A DNA stretch of 64,000 bases from Clostridiales bacterium (GTDB taxonomy: Bacteria; Bacillota; Clostridia; Lachnospirales; Lachnospiraceae): positions 19,096 to 83,095 of the forward strand of contig JAJQIK010000011.1 in the NCBI GenBank assembly GCA_021199255.1, written 5' to 3'. Below the pieces are notes generated by a model, which had not been told where the DNA came from, did not search any database, and was given only the letters and a program-made list of their open reading frames with translations. The position numbers and the translations under genes were made by a program. Shown here piece after piece: positions 34,423-42,698 of the stretch (position 1 is the first letter of the stretch; each line of letters begins with the position of its first letter).

Positions 34423-35586
34423 ATGATATCGTTCCGCCGCCGTTTCCACAGCACCGCTTTGGCGGAAACGGGACTGTACGCCGACTGGGGGACTGGTGTG
34501 AAAATTAAATCATATTTATCTAATATCTACCGGGAAGTCTGCAAGGATACCGGCGGAAAAAATGAATCGTCCAAGCTGATTGTAGTGGTAAGGCTCTTAA
34601 CGCTTGTGATGCTGGTTTACACTCTGGCTACCTGTATTCTGAGTTTGCTGTCCGGCCATCGTGGCGGCGTCGCTTTTTATCTGGTGTCTTTGGTTTTCTT
34701 CATAGTCATCTTTATTATGTCCTATAAATATAGTACGTTTGTTTCCTATTGTATACTAAACGTTTATATTTTGGCATGGGTCTTTGCCAATATTATCTGC
34801 TTTGGCTGGAATATCGGCGTGCAGCTCTTTTTGATTACCCTGCTGCTGTTCTGTTATTTTTCCAGATACCGGCATGAGCCTGCCAAGGTCTGTTATTCCA
34901 TACTGTTAATCTGGCTTCGTATCTTTCTATATTATTACTGCCAGAACCATAGTCCGATAATTACCTTAAGCCCGATTATCAACGACGCTTTTCAGATCGT
35001 CAATACGCTGGCGGTTTTCGGTTCCATTTCCATAATTGCCTATATTTTCAGCACGGATACACAAACGCTGGAGGGAAAGCTGATCGAGTATAACGAAAAA
35101 CTACAACAACAGGCTCACACCGATACGCTGACCGGCCTGTATAACCGCCGCAGAACCATGGAATATCTGGATGGGCTTTTCCATTCCGCCACATCTCAGA
35201 TCAGTATCTGCCTTTGCGATATTGATTTCTTTAAAAAGGTAAACGATACCTACGGGCATGACGTGGGAGACGTGGTCTTACAGACGCTGTCCCAGACCTT
35301 CCGGCAGGAGCTGCCCAAGGACTGTTTCATTTCCCGTTGGGGCGGGGAAGAGTTTTTGCTGATTTTCCCTCAGTTAAACGGCGACGAAGCCGTCTCCGCG
35401 CTGGAAACCCTCCGCCAGAAGATTAAGTCCATCGTCTTCGACGGAGGCACGGAAACCTTCTCCGTATCGATGACTTTCGGCCTGGTGGAATATGATTACC
35501 GCAGCGACCTGAACTCCCTGTTAAAACAGGCAGATGAAAAATTATATATCGGCAAGGAAAGCGGGCGTGACCGGATCGTGTTCTGA
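34423..35586 (+). CDS. Membrane-bound GGDEF diguanylate cyclase
   Basis: 387 residues. Five or six membrane helices (about residues 52-210), a short coiled linker (LEGKLIEYNEKLQQQA), then a GGDEF domain: DTLTGLYNRR, CDIDFFKKVNDTYGHDVGD, and active site GGEEF at 307-311, which is catalytically competent. Makes cyclic di-GMP. No RxxD product-inhibition site stands out just before GGEEF. A GTG at 34498 with GGGGG upstream is a good alternative start and would remove 25 non-conserved residues. Monocistronic, with a terminator overlapping its stop codon. Confidence 0.92.
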   Translation: MISFRRRFHSTALAETGLYADWGTGVKIKSYLSNIYREVCKDTGGKNESSKLIVVVRLLTLVMLVYTLATCILSLLSGHRGGVAFYLVSLVFFIVIFIMSYKYSTFVSYCILNVYILAWVFANIICFGWNIGVQLFLITLLLFCYFSRYRHEPAKVCYSILLIWLRIFLYYYCQNHSPIITLSPIINDAFQIVNTLAVFGSISIIAYIFSTDTQTLEGKLIEYNEKLQQQAHTDTLTGLYNRRRTMEYLDGLFHSATSQISICLCDIDFFKKVNDTYGHDVGDVVLQTLSQTFRQELPKDCFISRWGGEEFLLIFPQLNGDEAVSALETLRQKIKSIVFDGGTETFSVSMTFGLVEYDYRSDLNSLLKQADEKLYIGKESGRDRIVF

Positions 35587-35597
35587 TCCGGTCTTTT
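35569..35597 (+). terminator. Terminator overlapping the diguanylate cyclase stop codon
   Basis: GACCGGATC (35569-35577) pairs perfectly with GATCCGGTC (35585-35593) around a 7-base loop, followed by TTTT. The stem includes the last codons of the gene. Confidence 0.8.
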
Positions 35598-35721
35598 GAT
35601 ACCGTCCCTTTGGCCGCGCCCCTCTTAACCGTCTGCAGACCGTCCGCCCTATGCCGAATGTCCGCATGATTCTCTGTCATCTCTCATATAATTAGTAAAA
35701 ATCATTCTTGAAGGTATTCCC

Positions 35722-37569
35722 TTGAAACGTACCCTGACCTTAAAACAGTGGATCGCCGCTCTGGTTCTTCTGCTCGGCTTCTCCGCCGCCACCCTGTTCT
35801 GTTATGTACAGAACCATGGGGACTCCCGGTTCGAAGCCTTTGCCGAAGAATTTTTGCTCAATGAATTACAGTCGAATCCTATTTATTTTCATTATTCCAT
35901 ACAAAACCCGGATCCCTATGGAATCGATGAAGCCACGCTTGCCCTTCCTGTTTATCAGGCGGGAGAGGCAGCCAGTACCGTGTACAAACTATCCCAGGTA
36001 ACCGCCGGGCTCCGCGCAATAGACAGCGGGACGTTAACAGAATCCAATCAATATCTGTACCAGCTTCTGGATTCCTATCTGACCGCCACAGCGCAGGCCG
36101 CTTCTTACCTCTATTTCTCAGAACCGCTGTCCCCCTCCTCTGGAACGGCCTCAGAGCTGCCCGTGCTTCTGGCGGAATACCGCCTCGACACCGTCGCAGA
36201 CATCAAGCTCTACCTCTCGGTTCTGTCTCAGATTCCTGCTTACTTTGAGGGTCTGATTCTTTATGAACAGGAAAAGGCTTCCGCCGGACTGTTCATGTCG
36301 GACGAAAGCGCCGATAAGGTCATCGAACAGTGCATGAAGCTGATGGATGCCGAAGCGCTGCAGGAGGGCACGCATTTTCTGCAAATTACATTTACGCAGC
36401 GCTTACAGGCTCTGGTGGAACAGGGTATGCTGAGCGAGGACGACGCTCTGGCTTATCAGTGGGAAAACGACCGGCTCTTAACCACAGTCGTGGCTCCCGC
36501 CTACGATAATCTCGCAGATGAAATGACGCTGTTGAAGGGAAGCGGCAAAGCCATCGGCGGGCTGGCGCAATACGAGGGCGGTAAGGACTACTATCAGGCT
36601 CTTGTCCGACTGCAGACGGGTTCCGGACGGGATATAGGCGAAATCAAGCAACTACTTTATCAGGATTTACAGTTTCACTATGAATCTCTGGTTCAACTGC
36701 TGCGAGACGACCCATCCTTACAGGAACTGCTGACCCAGACGCCTGCTTTCCTGCCTGAATGGACGCCGGAGGAAATTCTCTCCTGTCTGCAGACCCGTAT
36801 GCTGCAAGATTACCCTGCTCTGCCCACAGCCGACGGCGCAGACCGGATTGCCTGTCTTATCAAATATGTAGACTCCTCTCTGGAGCCCTACAGCGCCCCG
36901 GCGTTTTATATGACGCCGCCTGTGGATAATGTCTATGAAAATACGATTTATATCAATGCCATGGATCTTTCCGATGACCTGTCGCTTTTTACCACACTGG
37001 CGCACGAAGGGTATCCCGGCCATCTCTATCAGACGGTATACAGTCAGTTATATTGGGAACAGACAGGCGTCACTCCACTCCGCAGCGTCTTATATTATGG
37101 GGGATTTACAGAGGGCTGGGCGATGTATGTGGAGCTTGCCTCTTATGATTATGCCATCGAGCTTGTCTCCGACAGGCATCCGGAGGCCGCTTCCTATTAT
37201 CAGGTATGCAGGCTGGACCGCCAGATTCAGCTCTGCCTTTATTCGCTGCTGGATATCGCCATTCATTATGACGGCGCTTCGCTGGAGGATGTGCAGAAAA
37301 TTTTCGCTTCCTTAGGCTCTCTGGACGACGACAGTATCCGCGCTATCTATAAATATATCGCCGAGGAACCCGTTAACTACCTGAAATATTATCTGGGATA
37401 TTTAGAGATTATGGAACTAAAAAAACAGGCGGCCAACGTCTGGTATGAATCTGACCAAACGGCTTCCGCCTGCAATGATTCTGAATTTGTTTATCGCTTC
37501 CACCGCTTCCTGCTGGAGAACGGTCCCGCAGATTATGAAAGTCTCGCTTTACGGCTTACCTGCGACTGA
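35722..37569 (+). CDS. DUF885-family protein, putative metallohydrolase
   Basis: 615 residues, full length for DUF885. The N-terminus is a signal peptide or anchor (WIAALVLLLGFSAATLFCYV), so the protein acts outside the cell. The family hallmark HEGYPGH lies at 428-434, an HExxxxH-like zinc site; RSVLYYGGFTEGWAMYVE follows. Family members are peptidase- or esterase-like, but the substrate is usually unknown. The start is TTG at 35722 with GAAGG 7 bases upstream; no in-frame ATG gives the signal peptide. Converges on and overlaps the fabT-like gene by 14 bases. Confidence 0.88.
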   Translation: MKRTLTLKQWIAALVLLLGFSAATLFCYVQNHGDSRFEAFAEEFLLNELQSNPIYFHYSIQNPDPYGIDEATLALPVYQAGEAASTVYKLSQVTAGLRAIDSGTLTESNQYLYQLLDSYLTATAQAASYLYFSEPLSPSSGTASELPVLLAEYRLDTVADIKLYLSVLSQIPAYFEGLILYEQEKASAGLFMSDESADKVIEQCMKLMDAEALQEGTHFLQITFTQRLQALVEQGMLSEDDALAYQWENDRLLTTVVAPAYDNLADEMTLLKGSGKAIGGLAQYEGGKDYYQALVRLQTGSGRDIGEIKQLLYQDLQFHYESLVQLLRDDPSLQELLTQTPAFLPEWTPEEILSCLQTRMLQDYPALPTADGADRIACLIKYVDSSLEPYSAPAFYMTPPVDNVYENTIYINAMDLSDDLSLFTTLAHEGYPGHLYQTVYSQLYWEQTGVTPLRSVLYYGGFTEGWAMYVELASYDYAIELVSDRHPEAASYYQVCRLDRQIQLCLYSLLDIAIHYDGASLEDVQKIFASLGSLDDDSIRAIYKYIAEEPVNYLKYYLGYLEIMELKKQAANVWYESDQTASACNDSEFVYRFHRFLLENGPADYESLALRLTCD

Positions 37570-38011
37570 CCGTTTCATAATTCTCCCGGAAAAAAGCGTG
37601 CAGCTTAATCAGGGCTTTCTCCAGAATCCGCTGTTCCTCCTCTGTCAGCTCGCCTACAACGGCCTCAATCATATCCTCATGGAACTTCTGGTGACGGAGA
37701 AAAGCCCTTTGGCCTTTCTCGGAAAGAGAAACCAGCACAACCCGCCTGTCCTCTTCGCTGCGGACTCTGTCTACATATCCCTTTTTTACCAAACTATTTA
37801 CTGCAATGGTGAGCGTTCCCGTGGTAACCTCCAGTGCTTTGGCAACACTGGTCATATTTCTGGCCGTATCCAGACCGATGGCTTCTATGACATGCATATC
37901 GTTAGTCGTCAAATCCTGATATTCTTCGGTACGAATCGCCTTTTCTTCTATGGTATTCACATTACGGAACAGCTTCACCAGCACTTCATTCAACGTACTA
38001 CTAATATCCAT
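37556..38011 (-). CDS. fabT: FabT-like MarR-family regulator of fatty acid synthesis
   Basis: 151 residues. The whole length resembles streptococcal FabT: an opening NEVLVKLFRNVNTIEE, NDMHVIEAIG, the winged helix MTSVAKALEVTTGTLTIAVNSLVKKGYVDRVRSEEDRRVVLVSLSEKG, and RHQKFHEDMIEAVVGELTEEE. FabT represses fab genes with long-chain acyl-ACP as corepressor. The palindrome TTTGAnnnTCAAA occurs in its own promoter and twice in the fab cluster 16 kb away. GGAG lies 7 bases before the start. In many Firmicutes fabT leads the fab operon; here it is detached. Confidence 0.85.
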   Translation of the reverse strand: MDISSTLNEVLVKLFRNVNTIEEKAIRTEEYQDLTTNDMHVIEAIGLDTARNMTSVAKALEVTTGTLTIAVNSLVKKGYVDRVRSEEDRRVVLVSLSEKGQRAFLRHQKFHEDMIEAVVGELTEEEQRILEKALIKLHAFFRENYETVSRR

Positions 38012-38044
38012 ATCTGTTCTCCGGCCAATGCACTGTTTGAACTT

Positions 38045-38074
38045 ATTCTATCAAAAAATAGTTTGAACGTCAAA
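38045..38074 (-). promoter_or_regulatory. fabT promoter with overlapping FabT-type operator
   Basis: On the minus strand TTGACG (38068-38073), 17 bases, TAGAAT (38045-38050). The palindrome TTTGACGTTCAAA (38062-38074) covers the -35, consistent with autorepression. A further half-site TTCAAATTG lies just upstream. Confidence 0.75.
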
Positions 38075-38088
38075 CAATTTGAACGCAT

Positions 38089-38538
38089 TTATCTGTATTC
38101 TTCCAGCATACTGTCCAGATATCCCCTGTCCCATAGAAGAATCCGCAGTTTCTTAGCCGCTTCTACCGCCGGAGCCGTAAAATATTGATTTGTCATGACT
38201 GCGCCCACCATACAGTCGTAATAATCTCTGCCGCCATAAGTGCGCAAGACCGTCTCTACGCCCACCGGGTCATGATATCGTTTACACTGGACAGCATAAC
38301 TCACGCCGTCTTTTTCCGCCAGAATATCAATGCCGAAGTCGCCGCTGCCGCGGGTCACCTCTACCTCCACAAAGCCCTGCCTCTCCAGCAGATCGGCACA
38401 AAACCGCTCGAAGTCATGTCCTTCCATCCCATCCATCAGGCTGGTTCTGCGGGAATGGACGCGGCGGTACAGAATCACTGTAACCGCCGCAAGCAATATA
38501 ATCGTCAATGAAATAAGCAGTATTATCATGTCTGTCAC
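38089..38538 (-). CDS. Membrane-anchored Mrr-like restriction endonuclease-fold protein
   Basis: 149 residues. One N-terminal helix (MIILLISLTIILLAAVTVIL), then a PD-(D/E)XK-like nuclease fold of the Mrr type: HDFERFCADLLERQGF, GSGDFGIDILAEKDG and YAVQCKRYHDPVG, giving the D...QxK active-site variant. Single membrane-tethered Mrr_cat proteins of this size are widespread in Firmicutes and of unknown role. Its ATG overlaps the stop of the alpha-galactosidase gene (ATGA). No methylase is near, so a classical restriction role is doubtful. Confidence 0.85.
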   Translation of the reverse strand: MTDMIILLISLTIILLAAVTVILYRRVHSRRTSLMDGMEGHDFERFCADLLERQGFVEVEVTRGSGDFGIDILAEKDGVSYAVQCKRYHDPVGVETVLRTYGGRDYYDCMVGAVMTNQYFTAPAVEAAKKLRILLWDRGYLDSMLEEYR

Positions 38539-39857
38539 TCTCCAGGAAACGTTACATGGTATGCCGCAACGCCATGGGCGGGAACCGCAGCCTGAATCTG
38601 CCCGTCGACAGTCTCCGTCCTTGTCTGATTCCAGATATCAGACAAGACAACGCGGGCTCCCGCTTTTTCAGGGTCAAGCTCCGCAAGGGACAAGGAAAGC
38701 TCTCTCGTCTCATCGCTCAGGTTAAACAGGGCAACCGCGGTTTCCCCTGTTTTGCTGTCGGTATTTTTCCATACCGCGCAGGAGGCATCGCGCACAAGCT
38801 GCACGCCCCTGCGGTTCTCTCCCAGCAAGGAAAGCAATTCTCTATTGGTCAGCAGTCCCAGAGTCCAGTCGTCCAGCTTTGTCAGCTCCGCCCCGGCCAT
38901 CAACGGAGAACGGAACATACACCAGAGGGTCATCATCGTCTTCTGTTCCTCTTTGGTCAGCCGACTGTCCCGCTCCTGCCCGAAGCCCTTGCCTATTTTT
39001 CCTATGGGCAGCATATCGCAGTCCGGGAAGCAGCCCTCCCTGACATGATCCTGCCAGAGCTCGCAACGCCCGAACATCTCCTTAATCAGTTCCCAGCTAT
39101 CCCAGAAATCATCTGTAATACGCCACATATTCGCATACCTGCAATACTCCCATGCCCGGTCGATATGGGCAGGCCCCGGCGATAAGCTCAGGACAATCTC
39201 TCTGCCGGTTTTCTCCACGGCACGGTGCAGCATCCGGATTTCCTCCCAGCCGGAAAAGGGCATCTGTGAAATCCCTCTGTAAAGCCAACTGTCGCAGATA
39301 TCGTCACACTTGATAAAATCAACGCCCCAGTCCGCATAGAGGGAAAGAATCGAATCATAATAGGCCTGTCCCTCCCGCGTATGCCGAACCCCGTACATAT
39401 CGGGATTCCAGCCGCAGATAGAAGAGGGATCGGCTATCCTGTCCGCCGTCACCTCCGCACCCGCCACCTTACAGTGGTTATGCGCCGCCTGCCGGGGAAT
39501 ACCGCGCATCATATGAATCCCGAACTTCAGACCCAGACTGTGAATATAATCCGCCAACGGCTTGAAGCCCCGCCCGCCGACAGAGGACGGGAAACGCCTG
39601 GGGGATGGCTGGAACCTGCCGTATTCGTCCATTTCATTATCCCCAAAGGGAATATACTGATACTCTCCCCGTCTTGTTCCCGCATCATTGGAATACCATT
39701 CAATATCCACCACAATATATTCCCAGCCATATTCCTTCAGGTACTTTGCCATATAATCCGCATTGGCTCTGACCTGCTCTTCCGTAACGGCAGTATCATA
39801 ATAATCATAGCTGTTCCAACCCATGGGCGGCGTGACCGCGAATGTATTCTTATCCAT
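38535..39857 (-). CDS. GH27 alpha-galactosidase
   Basis: 440 residues, cytoplasmic (no signal peptide). GH27/clan D landmarks: TPPMGWNSYDYYDTAV at the N-terminus, YIVVDIEWY, DFIKCDD with the nucleophile Asp near residue 184, and a TDDFWDSWE acid/base region near residue 248, then a beta-sandwich C-terminus. Releases terminal alpha-galactose from oligosaccharides taken up by the cell (alpha-L-arabinopyranosidase activity also occurs in the family). Preceded by its own promoter. First gene before the Mrr-like gene. Confidence 0.92.
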   Translation of the reverse strand: MDKNTFAVTPPMGWNSYDYYDTAVTEEQVRANADYMAKYLKEYGWEYIVVDIEWYSNDAGTRRGEYQYIPFGDNEMDEYGRFQPSPRRFPSSVGGRGFKPLADYIHSLGLKFGIHMMRGIPRQAAHNHCKVAGAEVTADRIADPSSICGWNPDMYGVRHTREGQAYYDSILSLYADWGVDFIKCDDICDSWLYRGISQMPFSGWEEIRMLHRAVEKTGREIVLSLSPGPAHIDRAWEYCRYANMWRITDDFWDSWELIKEMFGRCELWQDHVREGCFPDCDMLPIGKIGKGFGQERDSRLTKEEQKTMMTLWCMFRSPLMAGAELTKLDDWTLGLLTNRELLSLLGENRRGVQLVRDASCAVWKNTDSKTGETAVALFNLSDETRELSLSLAELDPEKAGARVVLSDIWNQTRTETVDGQIQAAVPAHGVAAYHVTFPGE

Positions 39858-39971
39858 TTCGTCTCCTTCTGCCCGGCTTCTCCCAATCGGGCGCCCTGCT
39901 CATGCCGCCGCATATCCGCCCACGCGGGAGGGATTCCTGCACATATTTGGCATGGCTAACGTGTTGCTTTC

Positions 39972-40000
39972 ATTATACTGATAACTGCTGACAATGGCAA
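39972..40000 (-). promoter_or_regulatory. Promoter for the alpha-galactosidase gene
   Basis: On the minus strand TTGCCA (39995-40000), 17 bases, TATAAT (39972-39977), about 115 bases upstream of the ATG. No regulator site recognised. Confidence 0.65.
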
Positions 40001-40321
40001 GAACACTTTGCGGCCTGCGCCCGCCGCCTCTACCCTGCGCAAGGTGTTTCCTTCTTCTCTTTTCTGTCCCCGCCTCCGGGCGATGCGCTTCGCCAACTCC
40101 AATCTGCGTCCGCTATTTGACAAAACCAAGTATATCGGAACAGATGTAAAGTAACTACCAGCGCTATGTAAAATCTCCGTATAATTTGTCTCTTCCGTTT
40201 TTTAAATTTTTTTTATATTTTCTTTCTTTTTTCTTTCGAGTTTTGACACATCTCATTCACATTTCCCCTTTATAGTAATAACTGTATTAAGGAAGTACCC
40301 CTCAACGAACTTAATTACATA
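40001..40321. other. Gene-free stretch
   Basis: No gene or clear element on either strand. It includes a T-rich run (40199-40240). A plus-strand TTGACA (40245-40250) is followed by TATAGT only after 22 bases, too far for a good promoter. Confidence 0.5.
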
Positions 40322-40423
40322 TTAAAAGAAGTCGCCGGTGCTGATTCGGCGCCGACCGGCTTCGGCTAACCATAACAGCTCCGTCCAAAGCGGATGTTCT
40401 GTTGACATATATTGAGTAAACAT
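40322..40423 (-). CDS. Possible small protein (33 residues)
   Basis: A short frame starts at an ATG with GAAGGA about 6 bases upstream and ends in TAA. The peptide is Trp- and Leu-rich in its middle (HPLWTELLWLAEAGRRR). It lies downstream of a hairpin (40446-40474) and of spmB on the same strand. The good ribosome site is the only real support; no homology can be claimed. Chance is a serious alternative for so short a frame. Confidence 0.35.
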   Translation of the reverse strand: MFTQYMSTEHPLWTELLWLAEAGRRRISTGDFF

Positions 40424-40445
40424 TTCTATCCTTCTCACACACAGG

Positions 40446-40474
40446 AAATGGCGCCCCCAAAAGGAGCGCCATTT
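40446..40474. terminator. Hairpin between spmB and the small frame, possible terminator
   Basis: AAATGGCGC (40446-40454) pairs perfectly with GCGCCATTT (40466-40474) around 11 bases. Only a weak T run follows on either strand, so termination strength is uncertain. Confidence 0.5.
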
Positions 40475-40558
40475 TCCTTTGCAGCGATATTTTTCTGTCC
40501 TGTCGTCACCGGCCATGCGGCGCAAAGCCTCTCCATGCGGTACCTTTCCCGCCGATGT

Positions 40559-41092
40559 TCAGGCGGCCATCAGCCCTGCCAGCAGAATACTGGCCGCAAT
40601 GCCCGCAAGCGTAGAAAGCAGCGCCCCTTTCAGCGTATATCTCGTCCTCGTCACCTTAGCCGCCAAAAAATAAACAGACATGGTATAAAAGATTGTTTCG
40701 GTGCAACTCATCATAATAGAAGTGGTCAATCCGATCAGGGAATCCGGCCCGTGATTCTTAAAAATATCAAGCACCAGCCCTGTGGCGGCGGAAGAGGAAA
40801 ACATTTTAATCAGGATTAACGGCACCAGCTCCGAAGAAAACCCAAGCCGCTGCGTAACGCCGCTAAACAGCCCGCCCACAAAATCCAAAAAGCCAGAGGC
40901 TCTCAAAACCCCTACTGCCACCATCAGGCCGATTAAAGTAGGCATAATCTGAATAACCGTATGGAAACCGTCCTTCGCGCCCTTAATAAAGTCCTCATAG
41001 ACATTGCAGCGATTGGCAATTCCATATGCCACGATATAAAATATAATTACGGGAATAACAATGTTGGAAATATTTGATAATACAGAAACCAT
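40559..41092 (-). CDS. spmB: Spore maturation protein B
   Basis: About 177 residues, the normal SpmB length. Membrane protein with the nucleoside-recognition (Gate) domain: NIVIPVIIFYIVAYGI, FIKGAKDGFHTVIQIMPTLIGLMVAVGVLRASG, SSAATGLVLDIF and SCTETIFYTMSVYF. SpmB with SpmA is needed for dehydration of the spore core. The start at 41092 follows AGAGGG. In most spore formers spmA and spmB are adjacent; here spmA ends at 47026, with four unrelated genes between. Confidence 0.93.
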   Translation of the reverse strand: MVSVLSNISNIVIPVIIFYIVAYGIANRCNVYEDFIKGAKDGFHTVIQIMPTLIGLMVAVGVLRASGFLDFVGGLFSGVTQRLGFSSELVPLILIKMFSSSAATGLVLDIFKNHGPDSLIGLTTSIMMSCTETIFYTMSVYFLAAKVTRTRYTLKGALLSTLAGIAASILLAGLMAA

Positions 41093-41177
41093 ACCCGACA
41101 GCCCTCTTGAGGCGGCGCGCAGATACGCCGCCTGCACAAGCTTCTTTATAAAAGGTATGCGGGAATGGGGGAAAATA

Positions 41178-42446
41178 TTATTTTCTGCTATTGATTACGC
41201 CTGCTGCAGTTACGCCAAATACTGTAATCGCCAGTTCTCTCCAGGTGAAGTAGGAATGATTACTAGAATGTTCCATGGTGACATAATACCACAGATACGG
41301 GTAAGCAGATACAAGCAGAATCATCCAAGTACCCCCCCCCCCTAAAAGAAATTCCTTATTTTTTTTTCTTATATTTTTCATGATGCCATATAAGAAATAC
41401 GCAGCCAAACAAATCAACACAAGCCACAGAACCTCTTTATTGCAGACATCCCAATTGTATCTTATCGTTTCAAGCAAACTCTGTTTTCCGCTAAAATGTC
41501 CACTTCGGAATTTTAATTGATCTACGGCTTGCGCAATCACATTTTCTTCCGTAAACACCGAAGCAATCACCCACTTGGACGCCCACATTCCCACATAACC
41601 AACGCCCCATGAAACTGTGTAGAAGCATACGTCCTTGAACCCCTTCTTAACAGAGCTAAGACATTCCCGGCTGGAAGCCAAGTATCCAATCAAGGGAACC
41701 GCCAGCGTAATAAAAGGATAGGTCAAAAAATCAAAGTAAGCGGTGAGAATACCTGTCAGCAAGAAAATATAATTGCGCTTCCTATCCCCTATTCTTTTCC
41801 CTGCAGTAAATATCGCAATCAACGCAAACATAGTCATATAAAAGCAAGGCGAATATTGCAAAGACGTGAATAGGGTCACCGGCGACAGAAAAATATACAT
41901 CGCCCAAAACGGAATCAACAGTCTCTTATCCTCAGATTTTGCCAGGATATAAATAAAAACAAATACCAGCGCGAGCTGAAAAATCATATTAATCTGCCGG
42001 ATATCCCCATAATCAAACAAGCAGAGCAGGGGTCTTAGAATAATCTGATAACCATGCCAGTACCTTCCATAACTCGTTATCTGATAATTATTATTGGCCA
42101 TGGCAATCACCTCATAAAGCGATTCCATTGGGTTGATATCATGACCATCCCGCAACACCTCTGTCTTCGTCGCCAACAGGATATCCCGAAGCCCATCGTC
42201 TGTCGTCGTATATGTGACATTCAGCATCAGACCGTCCGTGTAATTATCCAACATTGTCTCTGATATGGACTCCCACACATGCCTGCCCAATCCCTCGTTA
42301 TGCAGAATAATGGAAGATTCCCAGACATTTTCGCGTATCCATCTATCAGGTATCAGATAGGTAACTGCCAACGCCGCCACACCCAAGAATGCGCACAGTC
42401 CTACTATAATCAATTCATAAAACAACAATTTTGCAATCTTTTTCAA
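41178..42446 (-). CDS. Multi-pass membrane protein of unknown function with an in-frame poly-G tract
   Basis: 422 residues with about nine or ten membrane helices and a 100-residue outer loop after the first helix, a layout like GT-C glycosyltransferases or polysaccharide-associated membrane proteins; no catalytic motif is recognised. A run of 11 G (41332-41342) encodes Gly-Gly-Gly-Gly just before the last helices. Loss of one G gives a stop within about three codons after the tract; gain of one gives a stop about 23 codons on. Either removes the final 45-50 residues. The current reading is full length. Divergent from the SGNH esterase gene. Confidence 0.8.
   Translation of the reverse strand: MKKIAKLLFYELIIVGLCAFLGVAALAVTYLIPDRWIRENVWESSIILHNEGLGRHVWESISETMLDNYTDGLMLNVTYTTTDDGLRDILLATKTEVLRDGHDINPMESLYEVIAMANNNYQITSYGRYWHGYQIILRPLLCLFDYGDIRQINMIFQLALVFVFIYILAKSEDKRLLIPFWAMYIFLSPVTLFTSLQYSPCFYMTMFALIAIFTAGKRIGDRKRNYIFLLTGILTAYFDFLTYPFITLAVPLIGYLASSRECLSSVKKGFKDVCFYTVSWGVGYVGMWASKWVIASVFTEENVIAQAVDQLKFRSGHFSGKQSLLETIRYNWDVCNKEVLWLVLICLAAYFLYGIMKNIRKKNKEFLLGGGGTWMILLVSAYPYLWYYVTMEHSSNHSYFTWRELAITVFGVTAAGVINSRK
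41332..41342 (-). repeat. Homopolymer tract (11 G on the coding strand)
   Basis: C11 on the plus strand. By far the longest G/C homopolymer in the window, and inside a coding frame. Such tracts are classic slipped-strand mispairing sites; they are also prone to sequencing error. Confidence 0.9.
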
Positions 42447-42698
42447 CTTATCCGTCCAATTCTGACACTTTTATTTTTAAACCAAAAACTAAGCTTTTAT
42501 GGTGCTAAGTCAGTCAGAATTTATCCTTCCTTATTTCAATATAAAAGTCCTGTTTTGAACCTCAACAAGTATAGCACGGGAAACCCGCCGCCGCAAGTAT
42601 AAACGCCCTCAGCCTTGCACGCTCCGCCCTAAAGTAGTACAATAAATTATCGCAATCGCCGTATGGCAGCCCGGCAACACAAGTAAATGGAGATTAGT

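Noticed and set aside
40412-40819. A 135-residue plus-strand frame over the spmB 3' end
   Set aside because: Overlaps the well-supported spmB gene and a hairpin; composition is typical of an antisense shadow.
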